Shown here: one piece after another, positions 1 through 8,200 of the stretch
Numbering within the stretch: the stretch's first letter is position 1
Layout: the number at the start of each line of letters is the position of its first letter
DNA from: Bacteroidota bacterium
GTDB lineage: Bacteria > Bacteroidota > Bacteroidia > Chitinophagales > Chitinophagaceae
DNA: 64,000 nt
NCBI GenBank assembly: GCA_026391455.1
Contig: JAPLEH010000021.1
Location: 1 to 64,000 of the forward strand
Direction of reading: 5' to 3'
Position numbers and translations under genes: made by a program
Notes under the pieces: generated by a model
The model's input: only the letters and a program-made list of their open reading frames with translations
Databases searched by the model: none
What the model was told of the DNA's origin: nothing

Positions 1-1
1 C

Positions 2-79
2 AAAGGAGAGGGGCTAGAACCCGCTCTGGGGCAATGTTTCAGGGCTTTGCAAAAACTTTCCCCGGACAATAATGGTTAA
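2..79 (+). CDS. possible 3' end of an upstream gene (partial)
   Basis: Frame 2 of the plus strand is open from the window edge to a TAA at 77-79 and encodes about 25 residues ending SPDNNG. The composition is protein-like and a bidirectional terminator follows 13 bases later, which is what the end of a gene would look like. A second frame is also open until 70-72, so the choice of frame is uncertain. No family can be named from so little sequence. Confidence 0.3.
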   Translation, partial: KGEGLEPALGQCFRALQKLSPDNNG

Positions 80-91
80 GAATTTAGAATT

Positions 92-129
92 AAAAAATCC
101 CAAATGCCGGAGGGCGTTTGGGATTTTTT
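92..129. terminator. bidirectional intrinsic terminator
   Basis: A 13-bp inverted repeat (AAAAAATCCCAAA, positions 92-104, and its complement at 117-129) has a GC-rich loop. It is flanked by A and T runs so that it can work in both directions. It lies 19 bases beyond the stop of the minus-strand permease gene and just beyond the putative end of the upstream plus-strand gene. Confidence 0.8.
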
Positions 130-147
130 AATTAGGTAATAGTGAAA

Positions 148-1407
148 TCAATGGCTGACTTCGCCCACATCTTTTGGATCGTGCTTATGCCGGAAGAAAA
201 TGGCAAATAATACGGCTACTACGAGTGCGTAAGCTGCAAAACTGAGCCATATATTATGCCAGTCTCTGTCGCCGCCATTGACCGTAAAGTATTTATCAAT
301 TACATATCCGCTTATTTTACTTCCGAGGAAAGCCCCTACCCCATTAGTGATCATCATGAACAGGCCCTGAGCACTGGATCGTATAGAAGCATCAGTGGTC
401 GTTTCCACAAACAATGAACCTGAGATATTAAAGAAGTCAAATGCCATACCATAAACGATACACGACAAAATGATCATCCAAAGCCCATCAGCCGGGTTTC
501 CATAGGCAAACAACCCAAATCGTAATACCCAGGCGAGCATTGAGAAAAGCATTACTTTTTTAATACCGAACCTTTTCAGAAAGAAAGGAATAGCCAGAAT
601 AAACACTGTCTCTGAAATCTGGGATATTGAAAGTATAATAGTTGAATATTTAACTACAAATGATTCAGGGCCATAGGCAGGTACTTTCTTAAAGTCATCA
701 AGAAAAGTATCCCCATACATATTGGTGAGCTGTAATGCTGCACCAAGGAACATCGAAAAAAGGAAGAACAAGGCCATTTTGTATTTTGCAAACAATTTAA
801 AGGCACTGAGTCCCATTTGTTCCATGATGGAGGCATCTTTTGCTATTGAACGCTGTGGCGGACATTTAGGGAGTGTAAAAGAATAGATGCCCAAAGCAAT
901 AGCTGCAAAAGCTGCAATATAAAACTGGTTTGCATTGCCTTTACTTCCTGTCAGGTTAGTCGTCCACATGGCAACAATAAACCCAATAGTACCCCAAACC
1001 CTTATCGGTGGAAAGACCTTTACCACATCGTACCCTTCTCTTTTTAAAATAGTATAAGAAATAGCATTCGAAAGCGAAATGGTTGGCATATAACAGATCA
1101 TGGCGGCGAAAATGACATAATAAAGTGTATCCGCATCTTTTACCTGCGGCACATATAATAAAATAGCCCCATATGCTATATGAAGTACACCATATAACCG
1201 CTCTGCATTTATCCATTTATCAGCAAGTATACCGGTAAGGGCAGGCATAAAAAGTGAAGACAAAGCCAGCGTAGAAAAAATAGCACCAAACTGCACTCCG
1301 GTACCCATTCCATTTCCAAAAAAATAGGTAGCGATCGTAATAAGCCAGGCTCCCCAAACAAAAAACTGGAAAAAACTGAGCAGGGTTAATCTATTCTTGG
1401 TATTCAT
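148..1407 (-). CDS. MFS nucleoside:H+ symporter (NupG family)
   Basis: This is a 419-aa polytopic inner-membrane protein with about 12 hydrophobic segments in two halves. Length and N-terminal pattern (a start rich in Leu/Phe/Trp, then a GILADKW-like cytoplasmic loop after the second segment) fit the nucleoside:H+ symporter branch of the major facilitator superfamily, whose E. coli members NupG and XapB have about the same length. The family imports nucleosides by proton symport. Exact substrate cannot be read from the sequence. The ATG start at 1407 directly precedes the first hydrophobic helix. The gene stands alone, is divergent from mqnE, and ends at a strong bidirectional terminator. Confidence 0.85.
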   Translation of the reverse strand: MNTKNRLTLLSFFQFFVWGAWLITIATYFFGNGMGTGVQFGAIFSTLALSSLFMPALTGILADKWINAERLYGVLHIAYGAILLYVPQVKDADTLYYVIFAAMICYMPTISLSNAISYTILKREGYDVVKVFPPIRVWGTIGFIVAMWTTNLTGSKGNANQFYIAAFAAIALGIYSFTLPKCPPQRSIAKDASIMEQMGLSAFKLFAKYKMALFFLFSMFLGAALQLTNMYGDTFLDDFKKVPAYGPESFVVKYSTIILSISQISETVFILAIPFFLKRFGIKKVMLFSMLAWVLRFGLFAYGNPADGLWMIILSCIVYGMAFDFFNISGSLFVETTTDASIRSSAQGLFMMITNGVGAFLGSKISGYVIDKYFTVNGGDRDWHNIWLSFAAYALVVAVLFAIFFRHKHDPKDVGEVSH

Positions 1408-1508
1408 TTAAATGATTGTTTAAAATAAATATTGTTAAGGGAAGATAAGGGGTTTTTGGCAAATCAAAGAGCTCCCGGATACGCAAATCGTTTCTCCCCT
1501 TCCCTCCG

Positions 1509-1516
1509 TACCTTTG
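1509..1516 (+). promoter_or_regulatory. putative -7 promoter element of mqnE
   Basis: TACCTTTG matches the Bacteroidota -7 consensus TAnnTTTG and lies 18 bases before the mqnE ATG. A good -33 element is not obvious at the expected distance, so the assignment rests on the -7 match and its position. Confidence 0.5.
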
Positions 1517-1534
1517 CCGTGAATTTCAACGAAT

Positions 1535-2680
1535 ATGATTACCATTTCCCGTACAGATGCAGCGCTGATGCCCATTGCCGAAAAGGTAAAAGCCGGACAA
1601 CGGATTACCGATGAAGAGGCCCTGATATTATTTGAGAAAGCCAGTCCGGGTTTTGCCGGCAGTCTGGCCAATGAAGTAAGACAGCGGCTCAATGGCGACA
1701 AGGTCTACTTCAACCGCAATTTCCATATCGAACCCACCAATGTATGCGTATTCAGTTGTAATTTTTGTTCTTATAGTAAGCTTTATGCCAAGCGCGAACA
1801 AGGTTGGGAAATGAGCATTGAACAAATGTTGCACATGGTAAAAAAATACGATGGGCAGCCCGTTACCGAAGTACATATCGTAGGCGGCGTACACCCGAAG
1901 ATGGACCTGCATTTTTTTGCAGATCTGCTCAGCGCCATCCGGGCTCACCGGCCAAACCTGCACATCAAAGCATTCACCGCCGTGGAATATGATTATATGT
2001 TCCGCAAAGCCAAAGTAAGTGTGGAAGAAGGATTAAAAATACTTATTGCAGCCGGGCTCGACAGCATACCGGGCGGCGGTGCTGAAATATTCCATCCGGA
2101 AATTCGGCAGCAGATATGTGCTGATAAAGTGGACGCAGACGGATGGCTGCTGATCCATGAAACAGCACACCGGCTGGGATTACATTCGAATGCCACCATG
2201 TTGTTTGGCCATATCGAAAAACATGAACACCTGGTAGATCATATGCGCAGGCTCCGTGAACTGCAGGACCGCACGAATGGATTTAATACTTTCATACCGC
2301 TCAAATTCAGAAACAAAGACAATGATATGAGCTATGTGCCGGAGAGCACCCTGGTAGAGGATATGAAGACTTACGCCATTTCCCGTATCTACCTGGACAA
2401 TTTCCCTCATTTGAAGGCATACTGGCCAATGCTGGGCAGACAAAATGCACAACTTTCTCTCTCCTTCGGAGTAGATGATATCGATGGCACTATTGATGAT
2501 ACTACAAAAATTTACAGTATGGCCGGCTCCGAAGAGCAAAACCCGGCCATGAGCACCGCCGATCTGGTAACCCTTATCCGTCAGGCCAAAAGAAGACCGG
2601 TGGAAAGGGACACCCTTTATCATGTAATACGTGATTACGGAGTGGAACCGGAAGCCACCTCCGATCCGGTGTTAAATTAA
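1535..2680 (+). CDS. mqnE: aminofutalosine synthase MqnE (radical SAM)
   Basis: This is a 381-aa radical SAM enzyme. The CxxxCxxC cluster motif is visible as CVFSCNFC near residues 72-79. The stretches SIPGGGAEIF and NATMLFGHIE are typical of aminodeoxyfutalosine synthase MqnE and differ from the related MqnC. MqnE joins SAM-derived adenosyl radical chemistry to 3-[(1-carboxyvinyl)oxy]benzoate to give 6-amino-6-deoxyfutalosine in the futalosine route to menaquinone. Other pathway genes (mqnA, mqnB, mqnC, mqnD) are not in the window, so the route is scattered in this genome. The ATG at 1535 follows a Bacteroidota promoter element and gives an N-terminus of normal length. Confusion with MqnC is the only real alternative. 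Confidence 0.9.
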   Translation: MITISRTDAALMPIAEKVKAGQRITDEEALILFEKASPGFAGSLANEVRQRLNGDKVYFNRNFHIEPTNVCVFSCNFCSYSKLYAKREQGWEMSIEQMLHMVKKYDGQPVTEVHIVGGVHPKMDLHFFADLLSAIRAHRPNLHIKAFTAVEYDYMFRKAKVSVEEGLKILIAAGLDSIPGGGAEIFHPEIRQQICADKVDADGWLLIHETAHRLGLHSNATMLFGHIEKHEHLVDHMRRLRELQDRTNGFNTFIPLKFRNKDNDMSYVPESTLVEDMKTYAISRIYLDNFPHLKAYWPMLGRQNAQLSLSFGVDDIDGTIDDTTKIYSMAGSEEQNPAMSTADLVTLIRQAKRRPVERDTLYHVIRDYGVEPEATSDPVLN

Positions 2681-2750
2681 TGGTAAACGGACTCCGCTAT
2701 TATGCGCTCTTTGGAAAATAGACTAGCTTTAATACACTAAACTTAAGCCT

Positions 2751-3563
2751 ATGCTTCCCAAAAATCTACTCCTGCTAACCGGAATGGTAATGCTGAACGC
2801 TGTAGTAAGCCAAGCTCAAACCTTTGCGCAATATTCTCCGCAAACCATTACATACAGAAGCGATGTTCTTCCCAAAAGTACCCTTATCAGTAATGTGGCT
2901 CCGGATCAATCGGGTGCCGTGTCACCCATTATAGGATCCGCGTTCTGGCTTGATAGCGGTAAACTGTTACAATGTCAATCCTTCCTGCGTTTTTCCAATA
3001 TGATTGTACCCCGGTTTCTGGTGGAAGACCCTTCAAAGATAACGCTGGCAGAATTGATTCTTTCACCCGTTGAAATGGAAAACAGCCCTGCCGATAAGGA
3101 AAAAATCAGCCGGTTCATTGTGCGCCGGGTGGTACAACCCTGGAATGATTCAGCCACCATGTGGAATAATCAACCTCAGGCAGACAGCGTGTACCAGGTA
3201 AAATGGACTTTACGGAAGAAACAGAAAAACAAATTAGTAAGTGTGGATGTAACGGGAATGGTGATGGACATGATCCGGTATGAGAATTATGGTTTTATGC
3301 TTAGCCATGATACGGCCGGCAAAACACCCGCCTCCCGCTGGCAATGGTTTGCCTCTCCCCTGTATGAAGACGAAACACGCCGGCCACTGCTGGTGATCCA
3401 TTATAAAGAACCCATTACTACAGGAATTTTATCCGGAACGGTGATGGAACAAGAGCCAGAGCTTATCAGGCAAGCGAATGCCCGAACAAATGGCACCAAA
3501 ACGGACGTAAAGCCTGAACCAGTAAATACCCCGCCAGCATCCGGCGGCACAAAAGAACAATAA
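2751..3563 (+). CDS. secreted DNRLRE-domain-like protein
   Basis: The product is 270 aa and begins with a signal peptide (hydrophobic residues 5-20, then SQAQTF, cleavage probably after Ala). The remainder resembles the DNRLRE domain, a beta-sandwich found in bacterial surface proteins. It has a substitution-rich N-terminal strand region, RFIVRRVVQPWNDSATMWNNQP in the middle (the W-x-WN-x-P type signature of this domain), a VDVTGMV turn and a GFML strand. A low-complexity Pro/Thr/Lys tail of about 35 residues follows. Function is unknown, but these domains are usually structural or adhesive on the cell surface. It stands 70 bases after mqnE on the same strand but with an apparently unrelated role. 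Confidence 0.65.
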   Translation: MLPKNLLLLTGMVMLNAVVSQAQTFAQYSPQTITYRSDVLPKSTLISNVAPDQSGAVSPIIGSAFWLDSGKLLQCQSFLRFSNMIVPRFLVEDPSKITLAELILSPVEMENSPADKEKISRFIVRRVVQPWNDSATMWNNQPQADSVYQVKWTLRKKQKNKLVSVDVTGMVMDMIRYENYGFMLSHDTAGKTPASRWQWFASPLYEDETRRPLLVIHYKEPITTGILSGTVMEQEPELIRQANARTNGTKTDVKPEPVNTPPASGGTKEQ

Positions 3564-3596
3564 CCTGTATAACGGGCATATATAACCGAAAAAAAG

Positions 3597-3638
3597 AAAG
3601 CTGTCCCATGCTGAAGAATCTGCAGGGACAGCTTTTTT
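3597..3638. terminator. bidirectional terminator between convergent genes
   Basis: AAAGCTGTCCC (3597-3607) pairs with GGGACAGCTTT (3625-3635), followed by further T residues on the plus side and preceded by an A-rich run on the other. It sits between the convergent DNRLRE-like gene and the Lys-rich protein gene and can end both. Confidence 0.8.
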
Positions 3639-3654
3639 ATTCGTTAGTGATCGC

Positions 3655-4191
3655 TTACATTACGGGGCCATCATTGCCGGCATCTCCATCTGTATCGGGT
3701 GTCTCTTCTGCTGGCAAATCATCCTCCATGGTAATGATGGTTTCCGTTATTTCAACCGGCCCTTCTGGAGTGATATACACTTCTTTGATCTCTTCCACCA
3801 TTACCGGGTGTTGAGAAGGAGCCTGCTGAATGGGTGATTTTTTAGAAGCAGCTTTTTTAGGTGGCTTTTTACTTACAGGCGCCGCCTTGGCTTTGACCGC
3901 CACCGCTTTCTTTGGAGCAGCTTTCTTCGGAGCAGCTTTTTTAGGAGCCGTTTTTTTTGGTGCAGCTTTTTTAACCACTTTCTTCACTACCTTTTTCTTT
4001 GCTGCTTTTTTCTTTACGGCTTTTTTAGGAGCTGATTTTTTAGCAGCCGCTTTTGGTTTTGCCTTCACCGCTTTTTTCTTTGGCGCGGCTTTTTTAGCAG
4101 CTTTCTTTTTAGGAGCTGCTTTACGTTTAGCAGCAGGCTTTGCTTTAGCAGCTTTGCGTGCTATTTTCTTTGCTTTCTTTTTTGTAGCCAT
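3655..4191 (-). CDS. Lys/Ala/Pro-rich histone H1-like protein with acidic tail
   Basis: This is a 178-aa protein of two opposed halves. Residues 1-120 are almost only Lys, Ala, Pro and Val in repeats of the type APKKA and KKAAKK, as in histone H1 tails and chlamydial Hc1-like nucleoid proteins. Residues 125-178 are acidic and hydrophobic (EEIKEVYITPEG, then a Glu/Asp-rich end). The basic part is expected to bind DNA or RNA without sequence preference. The acidic tail could mask it or bind partners. The start at 4191 (MATKKK) is unambiguous. Similar Lys-rich proteins are common in Chitinophagaceae. The antisense frame is open because of this composition and is not a gene. Confidence 0.75.
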   Translation of the reverse strand: MATKKKAKKIARKAAKAKPAAKRKAAPKKKAAKKAAPKKKAVKAKPKAAAKKSAPKKAVKKKAAKKKVVKKVVKKAAPKKTAPKKAAPKKAAPKKAVAVKAKAAPVSKKPPKKAASKKSPIQQAPSQHPVMVEEIKEVYITPEGPVEITETIITMEDDLPAEETPDTDGDAGNDGPVM

Positions 4192-4352
4192 TGCAGTTAA
4201 GATTTTAGAATAATGAAGAATGCATATGATGTAACTTAAAATTACAAATACATTTCAGTTAAATGCAAAAAAGAAAGTGAATAAATTGAAAGTATTCCGG
4301 AATATTCCTGAAGCCTCTTCCTGTAATGTGCTGATGCCTGCCGGTAACCCTA

Positions 4353-5792
4353 TCAGCATTCGGGCAAACTGAGGGGTACATTGACCGCCAATCCCCCGTC
4401 TGAGGTCTCTTTATACTTATGATTCATATCGAGGGCGGTTTCCCACATGGTTCTGATGACGGCATCCAGGGACACTTTTGCAAAATCGGGGGTGCTTTGC
4501 AGTGCCAGTTGGGAGGCCGTAATGGCTTTAATGGCTCCCATGGTATTCCGTTCTATACAGGGTACCTGCACCAGGCCGCCAATGGGGTCGCAGGTGAGCC
4601 CGAGGTGATGCTCCATGGCAATTTCAGCGGCCATCATCACTTGTTTTTGTGTACCGCCCAAACATTCGGTAAGACCGGCTGCGGCCATCGCGGAAGAAAC
4701 ACCGATCTCTGCCTGGCAACCGCCCATGGCTGCTGATAACGTGGCCCCTTTTTTAAAAATACTTCCGATCTCCGCAGCGGTGAGCAGAAATTGCAGAATC
4801 TTTTCTTGCTGCGCCGCGCCGTTATCGGAACCGCAGAATGTAATATAGTATTGCAAAACGGCCGGTATCACCCCGGCAGCACCATTGGTGGGAGCCGTAA
4901 CCACTCTTCCAAACGAAGCATTTTCTTCGTTGACGGCGAGGGCAAAACAACTTACCCAATCGAGGGTATAGGTAAAATCTTTCCCGCCCGACCGGATGGT
5001 TTTAACCCAACTTTCATAATCGTCATACGGTCTTCCGGCGATCAGTCTTTTATTGAGGCCCGCCCCCCTGCGCTTTACTTCCAACCCGCCGGGAAGCATA
5101 CCTGAAGTGTGGCAGCCCCGGTAAATACATTCCTGCATCACCTTCCATATCTGCCAGGCTTTTTCCTTTGTTTCTTTTTCGGAACGCCAGGCATTCTCAT
5201 TTTCCATAACGATCTCACTGATGGACATACCGGTTTTAATGCACCAGTGCAGCAGGTCATCCGCCGTATTCACAGGAAAAGGAAGCTGGGCCGCATCCGC
5301 ACTCGATATTATCTCACCTTCTTTTACCACGAAGCCGCCCCCGGTGGAATAATAGGTCTCCGCTATGGAATCACCCTGACGTGTATCAGCAAGAAAAGTG
5401 AGGGCATTGGGATGGAAGGGCAAGGTTTCCGTCATCAGGAATTCGATATCTTCTGCCGGGTCAAAATCAATTTCATGTTTACCATGCAGGACCAGTTTCT
5501 TCATACTGGCAATGTCCCGCATTTTGGGGTCTATCTGATCTACAGCGAAGGTAACGGGGTCGTCTCCGCATAAACCTAACTGAACGGCCACATCGGTACC
5601 ATGCCCCTTGCCTGTTTTGGCAAGCGAACCATACAACAGCACCCGTACTGATGAGATATCCTGCAATATATTTTTCTCTGAAAGAGTATTCAAAAAACGT
5701 TGTGCGGCACGCCAGGGCCCCAATGTATGCGAACTGGAAGGACCTACTCCTATTTTAAAGATGTCGAATACTGATATGGCTTCGTATGGCAC
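4353..5792 (-). CDS. sdaA: L-serine ammonia-lyase, iron-sulfur type
   Basis: This is a 479-aa single-chain L-serine dehydratase. The N-terminal beta-type domain begins [20 protein letters not shown], the hallmark of the family, and the alpha-type catalytic domain contains [14 protein letters not shown]. The cysteines expected to hold the [4Fe-4S] cluster are visible in GGCQAEIG and in [12 protein letters not shown]. The enzyme converts L-serine to pyruvate and ammonia in the cytoplasm. Length is that of fused one-polypeptide enzymes. A possible -7 element (5809-5816) lies 17 bases upstream of the ATG. It is a monocistronic minus-strand gene with tandem 9-bp repeats immediately upstream of the promoter. 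Confidence 0.93.
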   Translation of the reverse strand: MPYEAISVFDIFKIGVGPSSSHTLGPWRAAQRFLNTLSEKNILQDISSVRVLLYGSLAKTGKGHGTDVAVQLGLCGDDPVTFAVDQIDPKMRDIASMKKLVLHGKHEIDFDPAEDIEFLMTETLPFHPNALTFLADTRQGDSIAETYYSTGGGFVVKEGEIISSADAAQLPFPVNTADDLLHWCIKTGMSISEIVMENENAWRSEKETKEKAWQIWKVMQECIYRGCHTSGMLPGGLEVKRRGAGLNKRLIAGRPYDDYESWVKTIRSGGKDFTYTLDWVSCFALAVNEENASFGRVVTAPTNGAAGVIPAVLQYYITFCGSDNGAAQQEKILQFLLTAAEIGSIFKKGATLSAAMGGCQAEIGVSSAMAAAGLTECLGGTQKQVMMAAEIAMEHHLGLTCDPIGGLVQVPCIERNTMGAIKAITASQLALQSTPDFAKVSLDAVIRTMWETALDMNHKYKETSDGGLAVNVPLSLPEC

Positions 5793-5808
5793 GTGGATGA
5801 GTTTAGAT

Positions 5809-5816
5809 CAAAATTA
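5809..5816 (-). promoter_or_regulatory. putative -7 promoter element of the serine dehydratase gene
   Basis: On the minus strand this reads TAATTTTG, matching TAnnTTTG, 17 bases before the ATG at 5792. The -33 region falls in the tandem repeats that start at about 5826. Confidence 0.45.
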
Positions 5817-5825
5817 AGGGTTCCG

Positions 5826-5945
5826 GGGGTTCCATAAGTTCAAGAGGTTCCAGAGGTTGAAGAGGTTCCATAGGTTGAAGAGGTTCCATAGGTTGAAGAG
5901 GTTCCATAGGTTCAAAAGGTTTAAGAGGTTCAAGAGGTTTAATAG
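5826..5945. repeat. tandem 9-bp repeats (GGTTCCATA / GGTTGAAGA type)
   Basis: About 13 imperfect units of 9 bases, each starting GGTT or GTTC-like, follow one another. Units alternate between GGTTCCATA and GGTTGAAGA. No reading frame is kept and no gene covers it. A related but diverged array lies at 63741-63785. Confidence 0.85.
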
Positions 5946-6003
5946 GCGTGCTTGCCCCTTTGGGGCCCGCCTACCTGCATTTCATTAAGGTAAGTAAACC
6001 GTG

Positions 6004-6168
6004 GCTGGTTGTTGGTTGTTGGTTGCTGGTTCCTCGCAGCTTCTCACCGGCTGTTAAGGCTCGCCCCACAGGGGTAAACAGCTGACAGCTCGAAGCCTGT
6101 AGCTTCTCTCTGGCTGTTTAGGCTTGTAGCTGACAGCTCGCAGCTTGCCGCTTGCCGCTTTCCGCTCT
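6004..6168. repeat. heptamer tandem repeats in intergenic gap
   Basis: Two short arrays with a 7-base period lie in the gap between the serine dehydratase and FKBP genes. GGTTGTT-type units occupy 6004-6033, and CAGCTCG / CAGCTTG / CCGCTTG-type units occur around 6078-6168. The latter family is seen again at 63903-63942. Confidence 0.7.
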
Positions 6169-6171
6169 TAC

Positions 6172-6197
6172 AAAAAAACCCCGGCCTAAGGCCGGGG
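6172..6197 (-). terminator. intrinsic terminator of the FKBP gene
   Basis: A perfect 8-bp GC stem (CCCCGGCC, TAA loop, GGCCGGGG) is followed on the minus strand by seven T residues. It lies 29 bases after the stop at 6226. Confidence 0.9.
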
Positions 6198-6225
6198 TCA
6201 GAGCAAAAGCAGATAGTCTTAGCAA

Positions 6226-6705
6226 CTATTGTACATCGTTTAAAGTAATATCGAAAAACAGGATCGAGTTGGCAGGAATGGTGCCGGCTCCCTGGCAACC
6301 GTAGGCCATAGACGAAGGGATGATCAATTTGATTGATCCACCTTTTTGAATGAGTGGAAGTCCGATCTGCCATCCGGAAATAAGACCGGATAAGGCCCAT
6401 CCGCCGCCAGTAACAGGTGTCGTACCGGCATCGAATTGTGTTCCATTCAGTAATTTTCCCGTATAGGTTACAAATACTTTGGAATTGATACTGGGCGTGG
6501 TGCCACTACCCGGATTGGTGATCTGGTAATACAAACCAGTGCTGTGGGCGGTGGCGATAATACCATTCGCTGAAGCATAGTCCAGTATCGCGGCTCTTTC
6601 ACTATCAATGGATTTGTTCTGACAACCGGTATCCTTAATACAACTGATACCACCCGTCAGTAAAACACCAATAAATAAAATCAGGGACAACTTTTTCATA
6701 TTCAT
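6226..6705 (-). CDS. FKBP-type peptidyl-prolyl isomerase, lipoprotein
   Basis: The 159-aa product starts with a lipoprotein signal (MNMKK, hydrophobic core, GGISC with the probable lipidated Cys at 22). The FKBP fold follows: VFVTYTGKLLNGTQFDAG, then GLPLIQKGGSIKLIIPSSMAYG and a final strand PANSILFFDITL. This is the canonical order of the family, which isomerises Xaa-Pro bonds and helps fold exported proteins in the periplasm. The extra Cys near position 28 may also matter. The family is often present in several copies in Bacteroidota. The gene is monocistronic with its own terminator. Confidence 0.9.
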   Translation of the reverse strand: MNMKKLSLILFIGVLLTGGISCIKDTGCQNKSIDSERAAILDYASANGIIATAHSTGLYYQITNPGSGTTPSINSKVFVTYTGKLLNGTQFDAGTTPVTGGGWALSGLISGWQIGLPLIQKGGSIKLIIPSSMAYGCQGAGTIPANSILFFDITLNDVQ

Positions 6706-6770
6706 ATTTTAAGTACAGACCCGGTTATAGACCAACCTCGGGTCAAATTCGCTGCAAAAGAAATAAAAAA

Positions 6771-7085
6771 TTATGGAAGTTCCTCTTTTGCTTTCAGTTC
6801 CCGGTATCGTTGTTCGTTCATCTCCCACTTGTGTTTTGCGGAAAATACGGCCATAAATACGATAATAAGGATGAGGCCTACCAATACCACCAGCACTCCG
6901 GAGGTATTAATATTAATCTCCATGGCAGCCCGCTTGTACCAGCCTGAAAAATAGTTGACGGAGATGGCCAAAGCCAGAAAAACGCCGAGTGGCAGGCCCG
7001 CAGCTAACTGCCAGAGCAGTCTTTTTTTGCGGTTGCGGTTATTTTCCCAGTATTCAATAAATCGTTTCTCCTCTTGTGTAAGCAT
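6771..7085 (-). CDS. small membrane protein, function unknown
   Basis: From the ATG at 7085 the product is 104 aa (MLTQEEKRF...). The N-terminus is charged and contains WENNRNRKKRLLWQ, followed by two hydrophobic helices (about residues 25-45 and 57-80) and a Lys/Glu-rich cytoplasmic tail. A longer frame opens at 7154, but the promoter element at 7121-7128 lies inside it, so a start at 7109 or 7085 is more likely. No family is recognised. Similar two-helix proteins are common in Chitinophagaceae. It is divergent from the HU-like gene at 7199. Confidence 0.6.
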   Translation of the reverse strand: MLTQEEKRFIEYWENNRNRKKRLLWQLAAGLPLGVFLALAISVNYFSGWYKRAAMEININTSGVLVVLVGLILIIVFMAVFSAKHKWEMNEQRYRELKAKEELP

Positions 7086-7120
7086 AGCTGTGAAACGCAG
7101 TCGGTACATACTGCGGGCTG

Positions 7121-7128
7121 CAAAGTTA
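7121..7128 (-). promoter_or_regulatory. putative -7 promoter element of the small membrane protein gene
   Basis: The minus strand reads TAACTTTG, a match to TAnnTTTG, 36 bases before the preferred ATG at 7085 and 12 before the alternative at 7109. It argues against the longer reading frame starting at 7154. Confidence 0.45.
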
Positions 7129-7198
7129 ATGTTTAATGATTCCATCACTTGCAACCACGGGGCAAAATATATATCTTACAGGCTAAATCGCTCTGGCT

Positions 7199-8158
7199 TT
7201 GAAAATAGCACCACTACTGGCCCATTACCTGTACACCCACCAACAATTGGATCTCCCCGGAATTGGCAGCTTTAAACTTCAGTCCAACTCTATAGCGGAT
7301 ACCGATCAAAACCGGCAAGGCAAGCCTGTAATGCTCGAAGGCGTGAGTTTTGAATATGATGCAGCTACCCGTCAGTCGCCTGACCTGATCGCCTACATTG
7401 CGTCACAAACCGGAAAAATAAAGGCCCTCGCTGCAGCCGACCTGGATTCACACCTGGAATTGGCCAAGCAGTTTTTAAATATCGGGAAGCCCTTTCTGTT
7501 TGAAGGTATCGGAAGCCTCAGCAAACTGCAGGGAGGTGGGTTTTCTTTTTCGCCCGGACACATGCTGTTTTCCGATAAGCCCAAAGAAACCGTTGCAAAG
7601 GATTCCCCGGCCATACTGACCGAAGAGCCCGCCAGCGATTACAGAAGTATATTTTATAATAAGAAGACAAAGGCCAACTGGAAAAAACCCGTTGTCATTT
7701 TATTATTATTGGGTGGTATCATTTTGGCCGTATGGGGTGGATATAAAATCTACAAAAAAACCACCTCCCGGCATAAACCGCAACTCAATACTGAACCTGT
7801 TGTTGATACCAACAAAACGGTGGTATTGCCTGATACAACAACACCTGCCACTATTCCGGCAAGTGGCGATACCTCCAACACCATTCCGGTTAACCCGGCA
7901 CCGGCTCCAACTCCGGTGAGCACCCCTTCCGGCAATTATAAATTTGTGGTGGAAGTGGCCGATAAAAAACGCGCCCTCTCCCGGTTTAAATACCTGCAAA
8001 GTATAAAGGTGAGTAACATACAACTGGAGACGGCAGATTCAGTAACCTTCAAACTCTTCTTTATATTACCCGCCACCGCGCAAACGGCAGACAGTATAAA
8101 AAATATGCTGAAACGGAATTATAACCCGAAGGGGGACGTGTATGTAGAGATGAAGTGA
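7199..8158 (+). CDS. HU-like (CCDC81-type) domain protein with transmembrane anchor and C-terminal periplasmic domain
   Basis: This is a 319-aa protein. The N-terminal half holds two HU/IHF-like units: residues 1-60 with LDLPGIGSFKLQ and residues 62-130 with FLFEGIGSLSKLQ. This tandem is known from Bacteroidota proteins related to CCDC81. A single helix (PVVILLLLGGIILAVWGGY, about 163-182) is followed by a Thr/Pro-rich linker. The C-terminal domain of about 75 aa (YKFVVEVADKKRALSRFKYL) resembles a SPOR-type peptidoglycan-binding domain. It may link the nucleoid or a DNA-like ligand to the envelope. The start is TTG at 7199: the in-frame upstream stop at 7184 leaves no ATG, and the next ATG lies inside the domain. 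It overlaps nothing and is convergent with the bpX cassette. Confidence 0.7.
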   Translation: MKIAPLLAHYLYTHQQLDLPGIGSFKLQSNSIADTDQNRQGKPVMLEGVSFEYDAATRQSPDLIAYIASQTGKIKALAAADLDSHLELAKQFLNIGKPFLFEGIGSLSKLQGGGFSFSPGHMLFSDKPKETVAKDSPAILTEEPASDYRSIFYNKKTKANWKKPVVILLLLGGIILAVWGGYKIYKKTTSRHKPQLNTEPVVDTNKTVVLPDTTTPATIPASGDTSNTIPVNPAPAPTPVSTPSGNYKFVVEVADKKRALSRFKYLQSIKVSNIQLETADSVTFKLFFILPATAQTADSIKNMLKRNYNPKGDVYVEMK

Positions 8159-8200
8159 TAGAATTCTGGAGAAAGATTTTCAGGAAAATATTACCCCCCT

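Noticed and set aside
3830-4213. Antisense open frame over the Lys-rich protein gene
   Set aside because: Its Phe/Leu/Ala-rich product is the mirror of the AAG/GCA-rich coding strand. The minus-strand product with its typical histone-like pattern is the real gene.
5826-5945. CRISPR array
   Set aside because: Units are 9 bases long, directly adjacent and imperfect, without spacers of uniform size, and no cas gene is present in the window.
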